From an uncultured Pseudoflavonifractor sp. (GTDB lineage: Bacteria; Bacillota; Clostridia; Oscillospirales; Oscillospiraceae), in the NCBI GenBank assembly GCA_947644625.1, contig CANRZY010000009.1, positions 1 to 36,407 on the forward strand: a stretch of DNA of 36,407 nucleotides, written 5' to 3'. Position 1 is the stretch's first letter. The number at the start of each line of letters is the position of its first letter. The notes below the pieces were generated by a model. It saw nothing but the letters and a program-made list of their open reading frames with translations. It did not search any database and had not been told where the DNA came from. Below, piece by piece: positions 1 through 11,700 of this stretch. A program made the position numbers and the translations under genes.

Positions 1-36
1 CTCCGGCTTTCGAGACATCCCTTCATAAGCAAGGGA

Positions 37-77
37 AAAACGCCCGGCGGGCGGAGGCGCCGTCCGCCGGGCGTTTT
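37..77 (-). terminator. Rho-independent terminator of the LivJ-like gene
   Basis: Inverted repeat aaaacgcccggcgg (37-50) / ccgccgggcgtttt (64-77) just downstream of the minus-strand stop at 95; T-run on the minus strand. Confidence 0.8.
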
Positions 78-94
78 CATTTTCGGAAAAGCGT

Positions 95-1279
95 TTACTT
101 CACAGTCTGGGTGGTCTCCAAAGCCCAAGCGTTGTTGGCGGTATCCGCCACCTTGATGTAGGCGGTATCCCGAATGGCGTCCCCGGTGGCGTCAAAGGCG
201 ATGGCCCCGGACACGCCGGTATAGGTCACACCCGGCAGAGCGGCCTTCACGTCGGCGGCGTTGATGCTGCCAGCGGCCTTCAGAGCCTCCAGGGCGGTGT
301 AGTAGGCGTCGTAGCCCATGGCGGTGACGGCGGCGATGGTATCGTTGCCGCCGTTGTTGGTCATGGCGGTGGAATCCTTGGATAGCCATTCCTTGATGCC
401 GCTGTCGAACTCAGGGGCGCCGCCCTCCTGATAGAAGGTGGAAACAAAGAGCTGGACCTTGGAATTTTCAGCGGCCTCCAGCACCATATTGTTATCCAGA
501 GTGTCGGAGCCCAGAATGGGAGTCTCCAAGCCCATAGAGGCAGCCAGCTTCACGATCTGGGTGGAGTAGGCGATGGACACGGGGCAGAAGATCACGTCGC
601 AGCCCTCGGCCACAGCCTTATTGAGGTAGGTGGAAAAGTCGGAGGTGTTGGTGGGGAAGGAGTCCTTCACCACGTCCCCCTGGAAGGCCTGCTCAAAGAA
701 GGTCAGCAGGCCCTGGTCATAGTCGTTGCCCAGCTCGCCCAGCAGGTAAGCCTTTTTGGCGGAGAACTTCTCCTGGGCGAAGTTGGCAAGGACGGTGCCC
801 TGGAAGGGATCCAGGAAGCAGATACGGAAATAATAATCGTTGCCCGCAGTGACGCCGGGGTTGGTGCAGGTAACGCCGATGGCGGCAAGACCGGCCTCCT
901 CAAAGGTGGGACCGCCGGCAATGGACACGCCGGAGCCGTAGGAGCCCAGCACCAGGGCCACGTCCTTGCCCACCAGCTCAGCGGCGGCGGTGGGAGCCTT
1001 GGCGGCGTCGGAGCCGTTGTCGGCGTAGACCAGCTCTACCTTGTAGGTCTCGCCGCCCACTTCCACGGTGGGGGTCTCCTGGTTGGCATACTGCATACCC
1101 AGCATCTCCTGCTTGCCGCCCGGTCCGGAGTCTCCGGTGGAGGGCTCGAACACGCCGATCCGAACCACCTTTTCGCCGGAGGCGGCGTCCTTCCCGTTCT
1201 CCTTGGTCCCGCCGCCGCAGGCGGCCAGACCCAGGATCATGGCGGAGGTCAGGAGCAGGGACAAAACTTTCTTTTTCAT
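95..1279 (-). CDS. ABC transporter substrate-binding lipoprotein, branched-chain amino-acid (LivJ/Peripla_BP_6-like)
   Basis: MKKKVLSLLLTSAMILGLAACGGG lipoprotein signal; VRIGVFEPSTGDSGPGGKQEMLGMQYA, LVLGSYGSGVSIAGGPTFEEAGLAAIG typical of LivJ-type binding proteins. Confidence 0.9.
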   Translation of the reverse strand: MKKKVLSLLLTSAMILGLAACGGGTKENGKDAASGEKVVRIGVFEPSTGDSGPGGKQEMLGMQYANQETPTVEVGGETYKVELVYADNGSDAAKAPTAAAELVGKDVALVLGSYGSGVSIAGGPTFEEAGLAAIGVTCTNPGVTAGNDYYFRICFLDPFQGTVLANFAQEKFSAKKAYLLGELGNDYDQGLLTFFEQAFQGDVVKDSFPTNTSDFSTYLNKAVAEGCDVIFCPVSIAYSTQIVKLAASMGLETPILGSDTLDNNMVLEAAENSKVQLFVSTFYQEGGAPEFDSGIKEWLSKDSTAMTNNGGNDTIAAVTAMGYDAYYTALEALKAAGSINAADVKAALPGVTYTGVSGAIAFDATGDAIRDTAYIKVADTANNAWALETTQTVK

Positions 1280-1351
1280 AATGGCATCCTCCTCTTTCCC
1301 TTACGGACCTTGTCCACACACGACGAACATTTGTCCGTAAATTTAAACTTC

Positions 1352-1380
1352 ATTATAGCAGGGTGCAAAAGAAATTGCAA
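1352..1380 (-). promoter_or_regulatory. Sigma-A-type promoter for the LivJ-like gene
   Basis: Minus strand TTGCAA (1380-1375) - 17 nt - TATAAT (1357-1352), with TGC before the -10. Confidence 0.65.
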
Positions 1381-1451
1381 GAAAAAAATATACGGATTTC
1401 ATTTTGTCCCCCTTTGGCTTTTTGTGGATTCCGCCTGGCCCCCTTGTCCGG

Positions 1452-1480
1452 TTGCAATTTTGAGCGGGCTTTGATACAAT
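1452..1480 (+). promoter_or_regulatory. Sigma-A-type promoter for queH
   Basis: TTGCAA (1452-1457) - 17 nt - TACAAT (1475-1480), about 28 nt before the ATG at 1509. Confidence 0.65.
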
Positions 1481-1508
1481 GGGAGCATACGAAAAAGGAA
1501 GTGGTCTT

Positions 1509-2060
1509 ATGAAGCTTTTGCTCCATATCTGCTGCGCTCCCTGCTCCGTGGCCTGTATCAAGCAGCTTCGGGAGGAAGGAATCGAACCTGTGGGGCTTTG
1601 GTATAATCCCAACATCCATCCCTTTACCGAGTACCGCGCCCGGCGAAACTGTCTCAGGGAATATGCCCAGAGCATCGGCCTGGAGCTGGCGGAGATAGAC
1701 GAGTACGGCCTGCGTCCTTTTGTCCAGGCGGTGGCAAGCAACATTGAAAACCGCTGCTCCTACTGCTACGCGGTGCGGCTGAATGAAACGGCCCGGTATG
1801 CCGCCGAACATGGCTTTGACGCTTTCTGTACCACCTTAACGGTAAGCCCCTATCAGAATACCCCCCTGATTTTTGAGACAGGGGAAAAGCTGGCGGCGCA
1901 GTACGGGGTGAAGTTCGCCCCTTATGATTTTTCTCCCCACTATCGGCAGGGGCAGACCGAGGCCAGGGAATTGGGGCTCTACATGCAGAAATATTGCGGC
2001 TGCGTCTTCAGTGAAGAGGACCGGTACTGCAAAAAGAAGAAAAAGAAGGCGGAGGGCTAA
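1509..2060 (+). CDS. queH: Epoxyqueuosine reductase QueH (DUF208 family)
   Basis: MKLLLHICCAPCSVACIKQLREEG, YNPNIHPFTEYRAR, RCSYCYAVRLNETA, TTLTVSPYQNTPLI; ATG at 1509 (in frame with the 1479 ORF) preceded by aaggaagtgg. Confidence 0.92.
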   Translation: MKLLLHICCAPCSVACIKQLREEGIEPVGLWYNPNIHPFTEYRARRNCLREYAQSIGLELAEIDEYGLRPFVQAVASNIENRCSYCYAVRLNETARYAAEHGFDAFCTTLTVSPYQNTPLIFETGEKLAAQYGVKFAPYDFSPHYRQGQTEARELGLYMQKYCGCVFSEEDRYCKKKKKKAEG

Positions 2061-2095
2061 CGCTCTTCGCCTTCTCTTTTTTTATGATAGAAAAA

Positions 2096-2127
2096 CAGCG
2101 CCCGGCGGCTCCGAAAACCGCCGAGCG
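2096..2127 (-). terminator. Terminator of the XRE gene at 2128
   Basis: GC-rich stem agcgcccggcgg..ccgccgagcgct followed on the minus strand by a T-rich stretch. Confidence 0.65.
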
Positions 2128-2370
2128 CTATTTGATTTCCTGTTCCAGAGCGTCAAATTCCGGGGTGGAGAAAAACTCTCCCAAGGTGATCTCAAGACCG
2201 TCACAGAGTTTTTTGATGGTCACTGCACCTGGATTTTGACTTTCTCCATTCAAAATACTTTTGATTGTTGATTGTGGTACTGCGGCAATATTGCTTAACC
2301 CGTTTGGCGTAATATGCCGCTCGTTACACAGTTGAACGATGCGATTGACGATTGCCGCACGGGTATCCAT
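2128..2370 (-). CDS. Small XRE-family helix-turn-helix regulator
   Basis: MDTRAAIVNRIVQLCNERHITPNGLSNIAAVPQSTIKSILNGESQNPGAVTIKKLCDGLEITLGEFF: typical Cro/C1 HTH. Confidence 0.88.
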   Translation of the reverse strand: MDTRAAIVNRIVQLCNERHITPNGLSNIAAVPQSTIKSILNGESQNPGAVTIKKLCDGLEITLGEFFSTPEFDALEQEIK

Positions 2371-2387
2371 AAGCAACGCCCCTAAGA

Positions 2388-2476
2388 TGATATATCACTA
2401 TCATAGAGGATTTGCATTTTCCATGTTAGTGATACTTCACTAACATGGAAAAGTGTGGTAACATAGTGATATATCG
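2388..2476. promoter_or_regulatory. Divergent intergenic operator region with three related palindromic sites
   Basis: tgatatatca (2388-2397); perfect 16-bp inverted repeat ttttccatgttagtga-tact-tcactaacatggaaaa (2417-2452); tgatatatcg (2467-2476). Outer 13-bp IR gatatatcactat (2389-2401) / atagtgatatatc (2463-2475). Confidence 0.75.
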
Positions 2477-2492
2477 TTTTGGAGGTATTATC

Positions 2493-2741
2493 ATGGACCA
2501 GCACATCGAGAATCTGTTCGAAAAGGCTCCGCCCTTTGCCGCCGGAGAGCTGTCCTTCCACCCGCTCTATACCCAGTACAGCGTTGCCGCCCAGACCCTG
2601 GAGGACATGATGGCGGAGTGCTTCGGCGGGGAGGTGGCCCGGCTTATGGAGGAATACGCCGCCGCCCAGTTTGAGCTGGAACGCTTTCATTGTCTCCACT
2701 TCTTTTATCAGGGATACCTGGCGGCAAAGGCGGAGGGCTAA
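2493..2741 (+). CDS. Small DUF6809-like protein of unknown function
   Basis: 82-aa ORF MDQHIENLFEKAPPF...ELERFHCLHFFYQGYLAAKAEG preceded by ttttggaggt; C-terminal aromatic/FxxG pattern resembles the protein at 14424. Family name from memory. Confidence 0.6.
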   Translation: MDQHIENLFEKAPPFAAGELSFHPLYTQYSVAAQTLEDMMAECFGGEVARLMEEYAAAQFELERFHCLHFFYQGYLAAKAEG

Positions 2742-2753
2742 GCCCTCCGCCTT
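2727..2753. terminator. Palindrome overlapping the stop codon of the DUF6809-like gene (possible terminator)
   Basis: aaggcggagggct-a-agccctccgcctt: 13-bp perfect arms with one central base; no strong U-run. Confidence 0.5.
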
Positions 2754-2769
2754 GCTTGGTCATAAGCTT

Positions 2770-5700
2770 TTATTTCTCCGTGTAAATACGGACGTCGTCA
2801 ATGTAGGAAGTCAGCATCTCGCCTTTATAGCTGTTGCAGGAAAATTGAAGAAGCCCCACACTCTCCTGCACCGTACGCAGCGGATATGTGCCCAGCAGTT
2901 TTCCATCCAAATAAAAGTGCATGTCCGCCCCGTCGATAATCATGCCGACGGTGTACCATACGCCCGTTTTCGGCTTGGCGACCTCTACGCGCGTCCCCGA
3001 CCCCGCTGTTTTATATACCTTCAGCGAGCCGCCCTCCAGGATCGAACCACAAATGGGGTCCTCCGTTTTCTCCTGCTGAAAAACGGCGGGAGCGGCATAG
3101 TAGCTGATGGTAGTATCAGAACGGATCTTTGCTTCAACGTACACCTTACCCGATGTGGAGACGCTGTCAAAACTTCTGAGGGCCTCCACATACAGCCGGG
3201 GCGTCTGCTGCTGCTTGGTCTGGACAAGCTTCAGGTATTGATTCCCCGCGTCCCCGGCCAGCTCTATCGTTCCGGCGTCCCCTTGGCAGGTATCAAAGCT
3301 CCACCCCTCCAGGTCAGCCAATTCCGCAGCCTCATCAAAGGTATCGTTGACGATATAGTTTCGTTCCACAAGGGCGTCAATGGCCGCCGTGATCCGGTCG
3401 GCGCAATCTCTCATGTCCTCAGGACCGCAATCCATACCGGTCTGAACCGCAGTTTGCAGCGCCGCATAGCTGTCGACGGTGTAATCCTCCCCATCGCACC
3501 CTTCCGCCGCTGCCAGCGCGTCCTCCAAGGCCTTCTGGGCGCCCGCATCAATTGCCGTTACCGTTATGGTAGCTTCCACCTTTGTATCCAGCCCTGCCAG
3601 CACGCCGTTTACCGTGACAGTACCGGCGGAGGCAAACTGCTCCCCGGTCAAACCGGACCAATCCGCCATTGCGTACCCATGACTTCCGTCGGCGTATTCT
3701 ACCGCGACAAACAGCGGCAGATCTCCGGGGATCTGCCCCTCCGTGGTTGAACACGCAACCGCGGCTACGCTCACGAGCTCCGGCGCCGTTGGGCGCTGCT
3801 CTTTTGTCAGAGCCTCAAACATTGCCTGGGCAATCATGGCATAGCCTTCGCACTGCATAACGCCGCCCGTTACCGGACCATAGCCATGCACACCGTCAGG
3901 AAACTGTGTATCAGGAGCCTCCGTGCCGCCCTGCGCGCCTGTAGCGCTCTTTGTCGCTTTCTGCACATCCACATATCCGGAATCCGTAATCAGCGCGATC
4001 TGCTTTTGAAGAGGAACAACATAATCATTCAACCGGTTCAATGTGGTCGTGTTGCTGGTCTTGAAATAGGTTGCGGAGGTCGCCACGTAGATTTGAACGT
4101 CAGGGTTGGCGTCCTGATAGCTCTTAATTAGGCTCAGTGCGTCGGGAACATAGTCAGCCTGATACTTGGTCCAATTTTCATCCTTACAGTCGTTTGTCCC
4201 CAGCATCAAAAGCACGATGTCCGGCTGATAGGCCAGGCTGGCCTGATACTCAGGCTTTTCGCCGGTGGTATACCCCGCCGCCTCTTTGCCGTTATTTCTT
4301 GTGCCGTTGTTTACCATTGTAGCGGCATTCCGGCCAAAATTTTGGACCTCATAGGTCTTGCCGGTTGTCTCTTTGGCGTCGTCCAGCAGCCTTTGAAGCA
4401 TGGCGGGGTACGTCTTGTCCGCGTCCACCTGCCCGCTCGACGTACCGTCATTGCCATAGGTGATACTGTCTCCGATGCAGGCAATCTTGATTTTATCGGG
4501 ATCATCGGGCTCTTCCGATCCCGTCCCCGCTTCCTGATAGACCCGGACGTCGTCTAAATAGAACGTCCCGTTTCCGTTCTTGTAATCATCAGAATAGAAC
4601 CGAAGCAGACCTATGGTATCTGCGGTATTGCGCATGGGATGATCTCCGCCAAGCTGTTCCCCGTCCAGATAGATCTGTATTTTTCCGCCGTTGATAATCA
4701 TACTAAGCGTATGCCACGTTGCGGTTTTAAAGCTGCCAACCGTTTTTTGGCTGCTGCTTCCCGCCGTGCTGTACACATTTACTTTGTTGTTTTGCAGGAT
4801 AGCGGCGCAGAGGATCGTACCGGGATAGGTCTGCCTGTTTTGAAACACAAAGGGCGCGCCATAGAAGGTCGCCGCCGTGTCGGAGCGTACCTTCGCCTCA
4901 ATATACATCTTACCAGAGGTCTCCGGAAAGCTTCTGAGCGCTTCTACCGACTTTGACTTTTCCTGTGTTGTCTGCGCAAGCTTCAGGTATTTGTTGCCGC
5001 CGTCCTCCTCCAGCGTCACCGTACCGACGGTCTCAATGAACTCCCAGCCCGCGTTCTCCAGGGCCGTCAGGTCGCTCGCGTCGTCAAAGCGGTCGTCGAC
5101 GATGTAGGCCCCTCTCTCTACCAGCGCGCTTATGGCGTTGGTGATCTGCGTGGCGGCAGCCCCCATGGCCTCCAGTGTGGCGGCCTCTTCGCCAGCTTTC
5201 ACCGCCTTTTTCAGTACCGCGTAGCTGTCCACCGTGTAGGAATCCGCCTTACAGCCTGCCGCTTCCTCCAACGCCGCCTCCAGGGCCTTCTGCTGGGGCG
5301 AATCCTCCCCCGATACGGTCACCACAGCCTTCGTGGAAACCTCCAGCCCCTTCAGCTTTCCCGTCACGTTTACCGTACCCACGGCGTCAAATCCAACTCC
5401 ATCCAGGGACCATTCCACCTGGGCGACGCCGGCGCCGCCCCCTTCATAGCTCACAGCTACAAAATCCGGCAGCTGCGGGCTCACGCCCAAAAGCGTAGAA
5501 CAGGCGTAGTCCACCGTCCGGGTAATGGCGGGCGCTTTGGGAACATCCGTCTTTGCCATAGCGTCGCCTATGGCGCGCGCAAGGATGGAATAGCCCGCCG
5601 CTTTGGGATGGACATTATCAAAGAACAGTTCCGTGGAAACGGCGGGGATGGCGGTATGGGTATCAATAAAGCCCACATCCGCAATCAGCGCGGCCTGTTT

Positions 5701-8700
5701 TTGAAGGGGCACCACCTGCTCATGGACCACGTCCGCCTGGATGTCAAAGCTGTTGCTTCCCGCCACCGGAGAAGCTGCCAGGTAGACCTTGGGGTGGGAG
5801 GGCAGGTCCTGATAGCTCTTAATAAGCTTCAGCGTATCGTCAATAAATTCCGTCTTCTGGGCATCCCAGTTATAGGGCTTGGAATCGTTGGTACCAAGCA
5901 TGATTACTACGATATCCGGCTGGAACTCCCGGCTTTGAGTATACTGGGTCTGAAATGCGTACCCTTTTTTCGCGTTATTTTTATCAATACCATCATACAG
6001 CATGGTAGCGCCGCTTATCCCGAAATTTCGTACGTCATAATTGTCGCCCAGATAAGTTTGCAGCTGTCCGTGAAGCTGCTCCTTTTCCGTTTTACCTTCG
6101 GTCGTAACGATCCGCTTGGCTTCGGTGATACTGTCTCCTACACAGGCCACCTTGATTTTGGCCACCGTCAATTTTCCAGTGGCCTGGATGCTATACGTAT
6201 TTGTTATCCCATTTGGAAGCCTCAAATCACTGGTAAAGCTGTATGTCCCAGCCGCACCGGCGTTGTAAGCGTCACAGGTCCACCCGACAGCCTCCATCTC
6301 CTGCCAGGAATCGTCGCCCAGCTTTACTCTCACCCTCGCAGGAAGAGCGGCTATCGCATCGTCCAGCGCCGTCCCAAGCGGAACCTCTGCCGTCACAGGG
6401 GCCGCATAGGAAACGTCGTTGTCGTCGGTAACGATCCCAAAGGATTCCTGATAAACGTTCAAATCATCCAGATAGAAAATACCCTTCGGACGGCTTGTGT
6501 CTTTATCATCAGAATAAAACCGCAGCATACCAAGCGTGGTCAGCGGATTACGCATGGGCAGGTCTGTCGCTATCCGCTCCCCGTTTACAAATACCTGCAT
6601 TTTTTGCGTCCCACTGTCCACGATCAGGCTGATAACGTCCCATTCTCCACTCTTAAAGGTACCGACCTGCTTCATGGAGGAGCTGCCCGCCTTATATGTG
6701 GCCATGATTTTTCCATCGTCGCGCAACGCAAGCGCTCCAAGGATCGTAGCAGAATCCTTGTTCTCGTACAAATATGGCGCGCCGTAGAAGGTTTTGGGCG
6801 TATCGGAGCGGACCTTTGCCTCAATGTACACCTTTCCGGAGATCTCTGTAAAGCTCCTTCTCGCCTCGACGGAGGCAGCTTTTTCCGTCTGTGCGATCTT
6901 CAGGTACTTGTTATCATCGCCCTCCAATGTTACGGTACCGTTGGTTTCAATAAATTCCCAACCATCCAACTCTCCACGCGTATCGACCTGAAAGTCGTCT
7001 ACGAGGATATTTTTCCGCCTTACCAGCATATCCGCCGCATTCTTCAACGTATTTACAAGGCCGACCGCCTGCTGCTCCCCGCCAACGCCGCTTTCCACAA
7101 TGGCTTCCGCCTGCCGGATCGCCGCCAGCACCGGGGCGTAGCTGTCGACGGTATATTCCCCGCCGTTCAGTCCCTTCGCCGCTTCCAGAGCGGAATTCAA
7201 TTCCCGCAGAGTTTCAGCGGATATAGGGATCTGTCTTGTTCCTTGCAGCTCGATCTCAAAAATAGAGGCGTTTCCGCTGTTGGTGGAGTTTCCTGACACG
7301 TTAACGCGCACATACCGCGCACCCACATTGTTTAAAGCGTCCTCCACAACGCCGGCTGTTGTATTATTGGAGCGGTCCACTACCTGCGTATAGGTTTCCC
7401 CATCCAAACTGGTCTCGACGGTGTACTTGTACGCGCGGCTGCCGCTGACAAACCAGCTTATGCCGATCCCGGTCAAGCTATAGGGCTCTCCCAGGTCCAC
7501 CTGGATCCACTGGGGATAGGAACCTCCGTTTGCCGCCCAGCGTGTATCAGGGTTTCCGTCAACGACGTACTCAGCCAGATTGCCGTTCTGGGACTCAGTG
7601 GAGGAAGCGGTCACCTTCAGTTTACGGTACTGCTTTACCTCCAGGATCGCCTGCTGAAGGGCCTCATAAGCCGTCAGCTTCTCTCCACGGGAGGCAGTTG
7701 TCAGGTCGATCTGCTTATACCGGTCATAAACCGGCACAAACCGGTCAATGGACGCTTGGTCATAGGGGGAAATGGGAAGCTCCGACGCAGCAAGGATAGA
7801 CCCGCACTCATCAAGGGTCGCCTGGAGCAGGGCGTCAATATCCCGCAACATCTCAACACTCCTCACCGCGCCCGCCAGCTGGGCATAGCCCCGGCGCACA
7901 GCGTCGGCCCCAGACTGACTCAGCGCCCTTTCTGCCTGGGCAAGCGCGTTTTCCAGGATCTCCTTCCCGGTGGGATCGCTCTCCTGGGAGGCCATGGCGG
8001 AGACCTCTTCCATATAAGCCTTCAGGACAGCCCCCGGCATAGAAAGAAGCTTGGGGGTCTCTCCCGCGTCCCGGTTATACACCGAATGATAGCTTTCCGC
8101 CGGGCCCTGGTTGGACGTACGCAGTCCGCCGGTATTGATCACGATACGGTCCACCGACACCCCCGCGTCCACCATATACAGCTTGACCATATGATAACCC
8201 CTGTCGGGCACATGGATGGTTCTGGTCAGCCGTTCGATCCCGTTTGTAACGTTTGTCTCCCAGGCCGTATTGTCCGAAACATGATTGCCTGAGAACACCA
8301 CCGGCTCGCCGTCGTCCACACCAATAGCCAGCCGCTGCCCCACCTCGTCCAGAGAGGGAACGCGGTAAACCGTGGTTTCAAAATCGCCCGCGGTCTGGAA
8401 GTAAACCGGATAGGTCAGGTAAGGCGCGCTCTTCACGTTATCCGCATAGTTCGGCGTACCCATGGGTCCTGCCGAAACCGAGGCTCCCGATCGGCCCAAC
8501 CCGTCAAACGCGAAAAATCCGACATCGCCGTCCTTGACGCAATCCGTATAATGCTCCGCCTCGATAGCCACATAGCCGTTGGCCTCTCCGTAGCCATTGA
8601 GCTGCTCCCGGACCAGGGCAGGATTGTTTACCCGCACCGCGATCTCTTTTGTTCCGCCCGCGCCCTGAATGGTCAGGGTGGCGGTCTGGTCTCCCGCCGG

Positions 8701-11700
8701 GAGAGTGGCCCAATCAATGGTGACAAACAGGCGCAGCTCATCATAAACCGTGCCCTCAGCCTCCGAAAGCTTTACCCAGGGCTGATCCGCCGCCGCCGTA
8801 AAAGCAAAGGCCTTCCCGCCCAGGTTAAATACGTCCACATAGCGGGTATCGTGCTGATAGGCAGAGAAGTCCAGAGCGCTGTCCTCCGCCTGCTCCATTT
8901 CCCCCTCCACAACAACGCCCAAGCCGCTGAGATAGGGCACGCTGGTTATAGCCGCCCCCTTCGGCTTTGCCGGGGCGATATTGGAATGGAGGAAATTGCC
9001 CGACTCCATAATGCCGTCCCATTTCCCGTCGGAAATGCGTTTATTGTAGTGGTCCTTGGCGTCGTCCTCCTGGGTCTGGGCCCAGTCGATCAGCTGGGTA
9101 TACAGGTTTGCCGCGGCGGTACGCCCCTGGCTGCTGTAGAGCTGGCTCTTCTGGGCGTAGTAATACTTCAGGTTATTATAATAAGACGCCTCAATGGGGT
9201 ACACCACATGCTGATAGAAGGCATCCCCCTGGGTTTTGTCCAGTCCGTTCAGAACGGCGGCGGCCCGTCCAAACAGCTCCTGATAATCGGCCAGGCGCTG
9301 CATGGATTCATCGCCGTAATTGACCGGGTCATATACCGCGCCGCGGGAATCGCTGAGGGTGGTATGCTCAGGCTTGCGGGAATAATTCAGGTGATAGTAC
9401 TCCCGCAGGATCTGCCCCACCTCAGCGCTGTCCGCATCGGGGAACCATTTCTCAGAAAGCTCCTGGAAAAAGCTGTCCCCGCCGTCCTGGCCCATCAGGT
9501 TGTCTGCCGTCCATTTCTCCATATCCCAGGCAATATCCAGGAAGAATTGCGCGCCCTTCTCATAGGGCTTGATATCGCCCACATTCAGCACCCAGAGCTG
9601 CTGTACTCCGGCCTCATAGGCCTTGCTCATCTCACTGAGGATCAGTGCGGGGGGAACGGAATCCATCCACAGATAGCCCTGCCTTCCGTTATACTGCAGA
9701 TGGTAGTATACGCCGTTCCCGCCTTCCCGGGCCTGTTCCTCCGCCGTGGGGAAATGCCGGATAAAGCCTTGGTTATCCTCCGCCCACACGATCGTCGTAT
9801 CCTCGGGCAGCTTCAGGCCCAGGTTATAAAGGGGCAGGACCTCTTTGTAGGGGACAAAGATGGGGAAGGACTCCTCGTTGGCGTCCTTCATCATTTCCAC
9901 CTGGCTGTCCACCACCGCCTGGAGCACATCCCGCTTTTCTTGATCGGTTTTCGCGTTGGCCGTCCGGAACCCGCTGTCATGCAGGCCCCGCATTCCCAGG
10001 GTGTAGGAGACCGGCACATCCTTATACCAGTCGATCCCCTGCCGCCAATAGGCGTCAATAAAGCCCCGGTTTTCGGTTATGCTGTAATCATACTTGGGGA
10101 AGCCGTATTTACCGGCGTTGTCGTTCATCCAGTTGTCGACCTTATTGCTTTTTCCCACGACCTCGGTCTGTGTCTTTCCTTCAAAATAACCCTGCGTCTG
10201 CAGGTAGTCAAACCAGTCCGCCGTGCCGTTCATCATCATGGGTTCGCAGTGGCTCGTGCCCACCACGACGCCGTATTCGGCCGCCAGCTGCCGGTTTTCG
10301 GGATATTTATTGAAATGCGCCACCGGGCCAAGACGGGGCTCGGAATGCATGGCGGTCCATAAATAGTTTGCCCTCAGACGCAGCAGCAGCTCATAGACCT
10401 TTTTGTAGGTCTCCGGCCCGATATTGTTTACGGGGTCGTTCCCGTTCTTTGTCCAGGCATACAAGCTTTGTTCGTCGTTAATGAAAATGCCGCGGTATTT
10501 GACAGAGGGCTCCCCCTGCACCTTGAGAGGCTCTGAAATAAAGACCCGGTTTTTCACCTCGGGCAGGATATCCCCCCAATAGTACCAGGGAGATACGCCA
10601 ATCTGTTCGGAAACATCGTAGATCCCGTAAATCGTGCCCCGCTTGTCGCTGCCCGCGATGACCAGCGCCCTGTCTACGCCCTCCATGGGCTCATCCACGA
10701 TCTTAATGATGTAGCTTTCCCACTTTCCCTCCAGATCCCTGGCCTCATCCAGCTTCCCAGCGGCCATCAGCTCTCCGATCATCTGACTGTTTTCCACCGA
10801 GCCCACGATAATGGCCAGGCCGGACAGCTCCGAGCGGTCATGCCGGACAAGGGGCTTGACCTCCGTGACCCGCTCTACATCCAACTGCAGATCCCCCACG
10901 GCACGGACGACCTGTTTATAGTCCGTCTCCTCCACATAAATATCCGGGACCGTAGTCCCCTGAAAGAGGACAAAGGCGCCCTCCGGAATCGGCTTTTCCG
11001 TTACGGTCACGGAAAATTTCGCGGTCCCATCCTCATACCCGTCGGCGGACGCGGTGACCGTCACAAGGGAGGTCCCCGGCTTTTTTCCGGTGACCCGAAC
11101 GGTATGTCCGTCCACCATGACGGAAACCACACCGGTATCGCTGCTGGCGGCAGTCAGTACGGCATTCTCCGGAACGGTAGTAAAGCGCACTTCCGCACTT
11201 TCCTCCTCCGGCAGGTCCTTTATGTCTCCGCCGCCCTGGATGGATACCGCTCCGGTAGCGCTTGATCCTGTGTCGGTATCCTTATCGCTCTCCTGGGGAC
11301 TGGGTTTCGGCCTTATCACCTGAGTGTCGGCGGGCGTCTGGATATGTTCCACCTTGGCGTTCCCGACCATCTCCACCGTTACCTTTTCGGCGTTCTCCTG
11401 GACCTTGAGCGTTGTAATACTGCTCTTTCCGGTAATCTTCACCTGTACGCCGTCCGCGCTTACGATCACAGAGTCAGCCTCGGTGTCCTTCAGCTTTACC
11501 GCTCCCTGTCCAGCGCCTCCGCCAATCAGCAATGTCCCCACTACGGTCCCGCTGACAGTAACTCCACCGGACGCCACCAGCACGAGTCCGGTCCCATTGT
11601 TCCCGTCCAGCGTATAGGTTCCAGGCTTCGCGATATAGGCGCTGATCGAACGGTTCAGGATGGTGACCACCTCAGCCCGGCTTATATCCTTCAGCGGCGC

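Noticed and set aside
5608-7296. 562-aa plus-strand ORF opposite the giant CAZyme, and other ORFs antisense to it (2671-3750, 8551-10362)
   Set aside because: Shadow ORFs of a GC-rich coding strand; no RBS or recognisable domain, while the minus frame encodes clear SLH/GH115/SGNH motifs.
2770-7300. Repeats in the giant gene considered as CRISPR or tandem satellite
   Set aside because: Period is ~1.75-1.9 kb and the repeats are in-frame protein modules; no short regularly spaced repeats.
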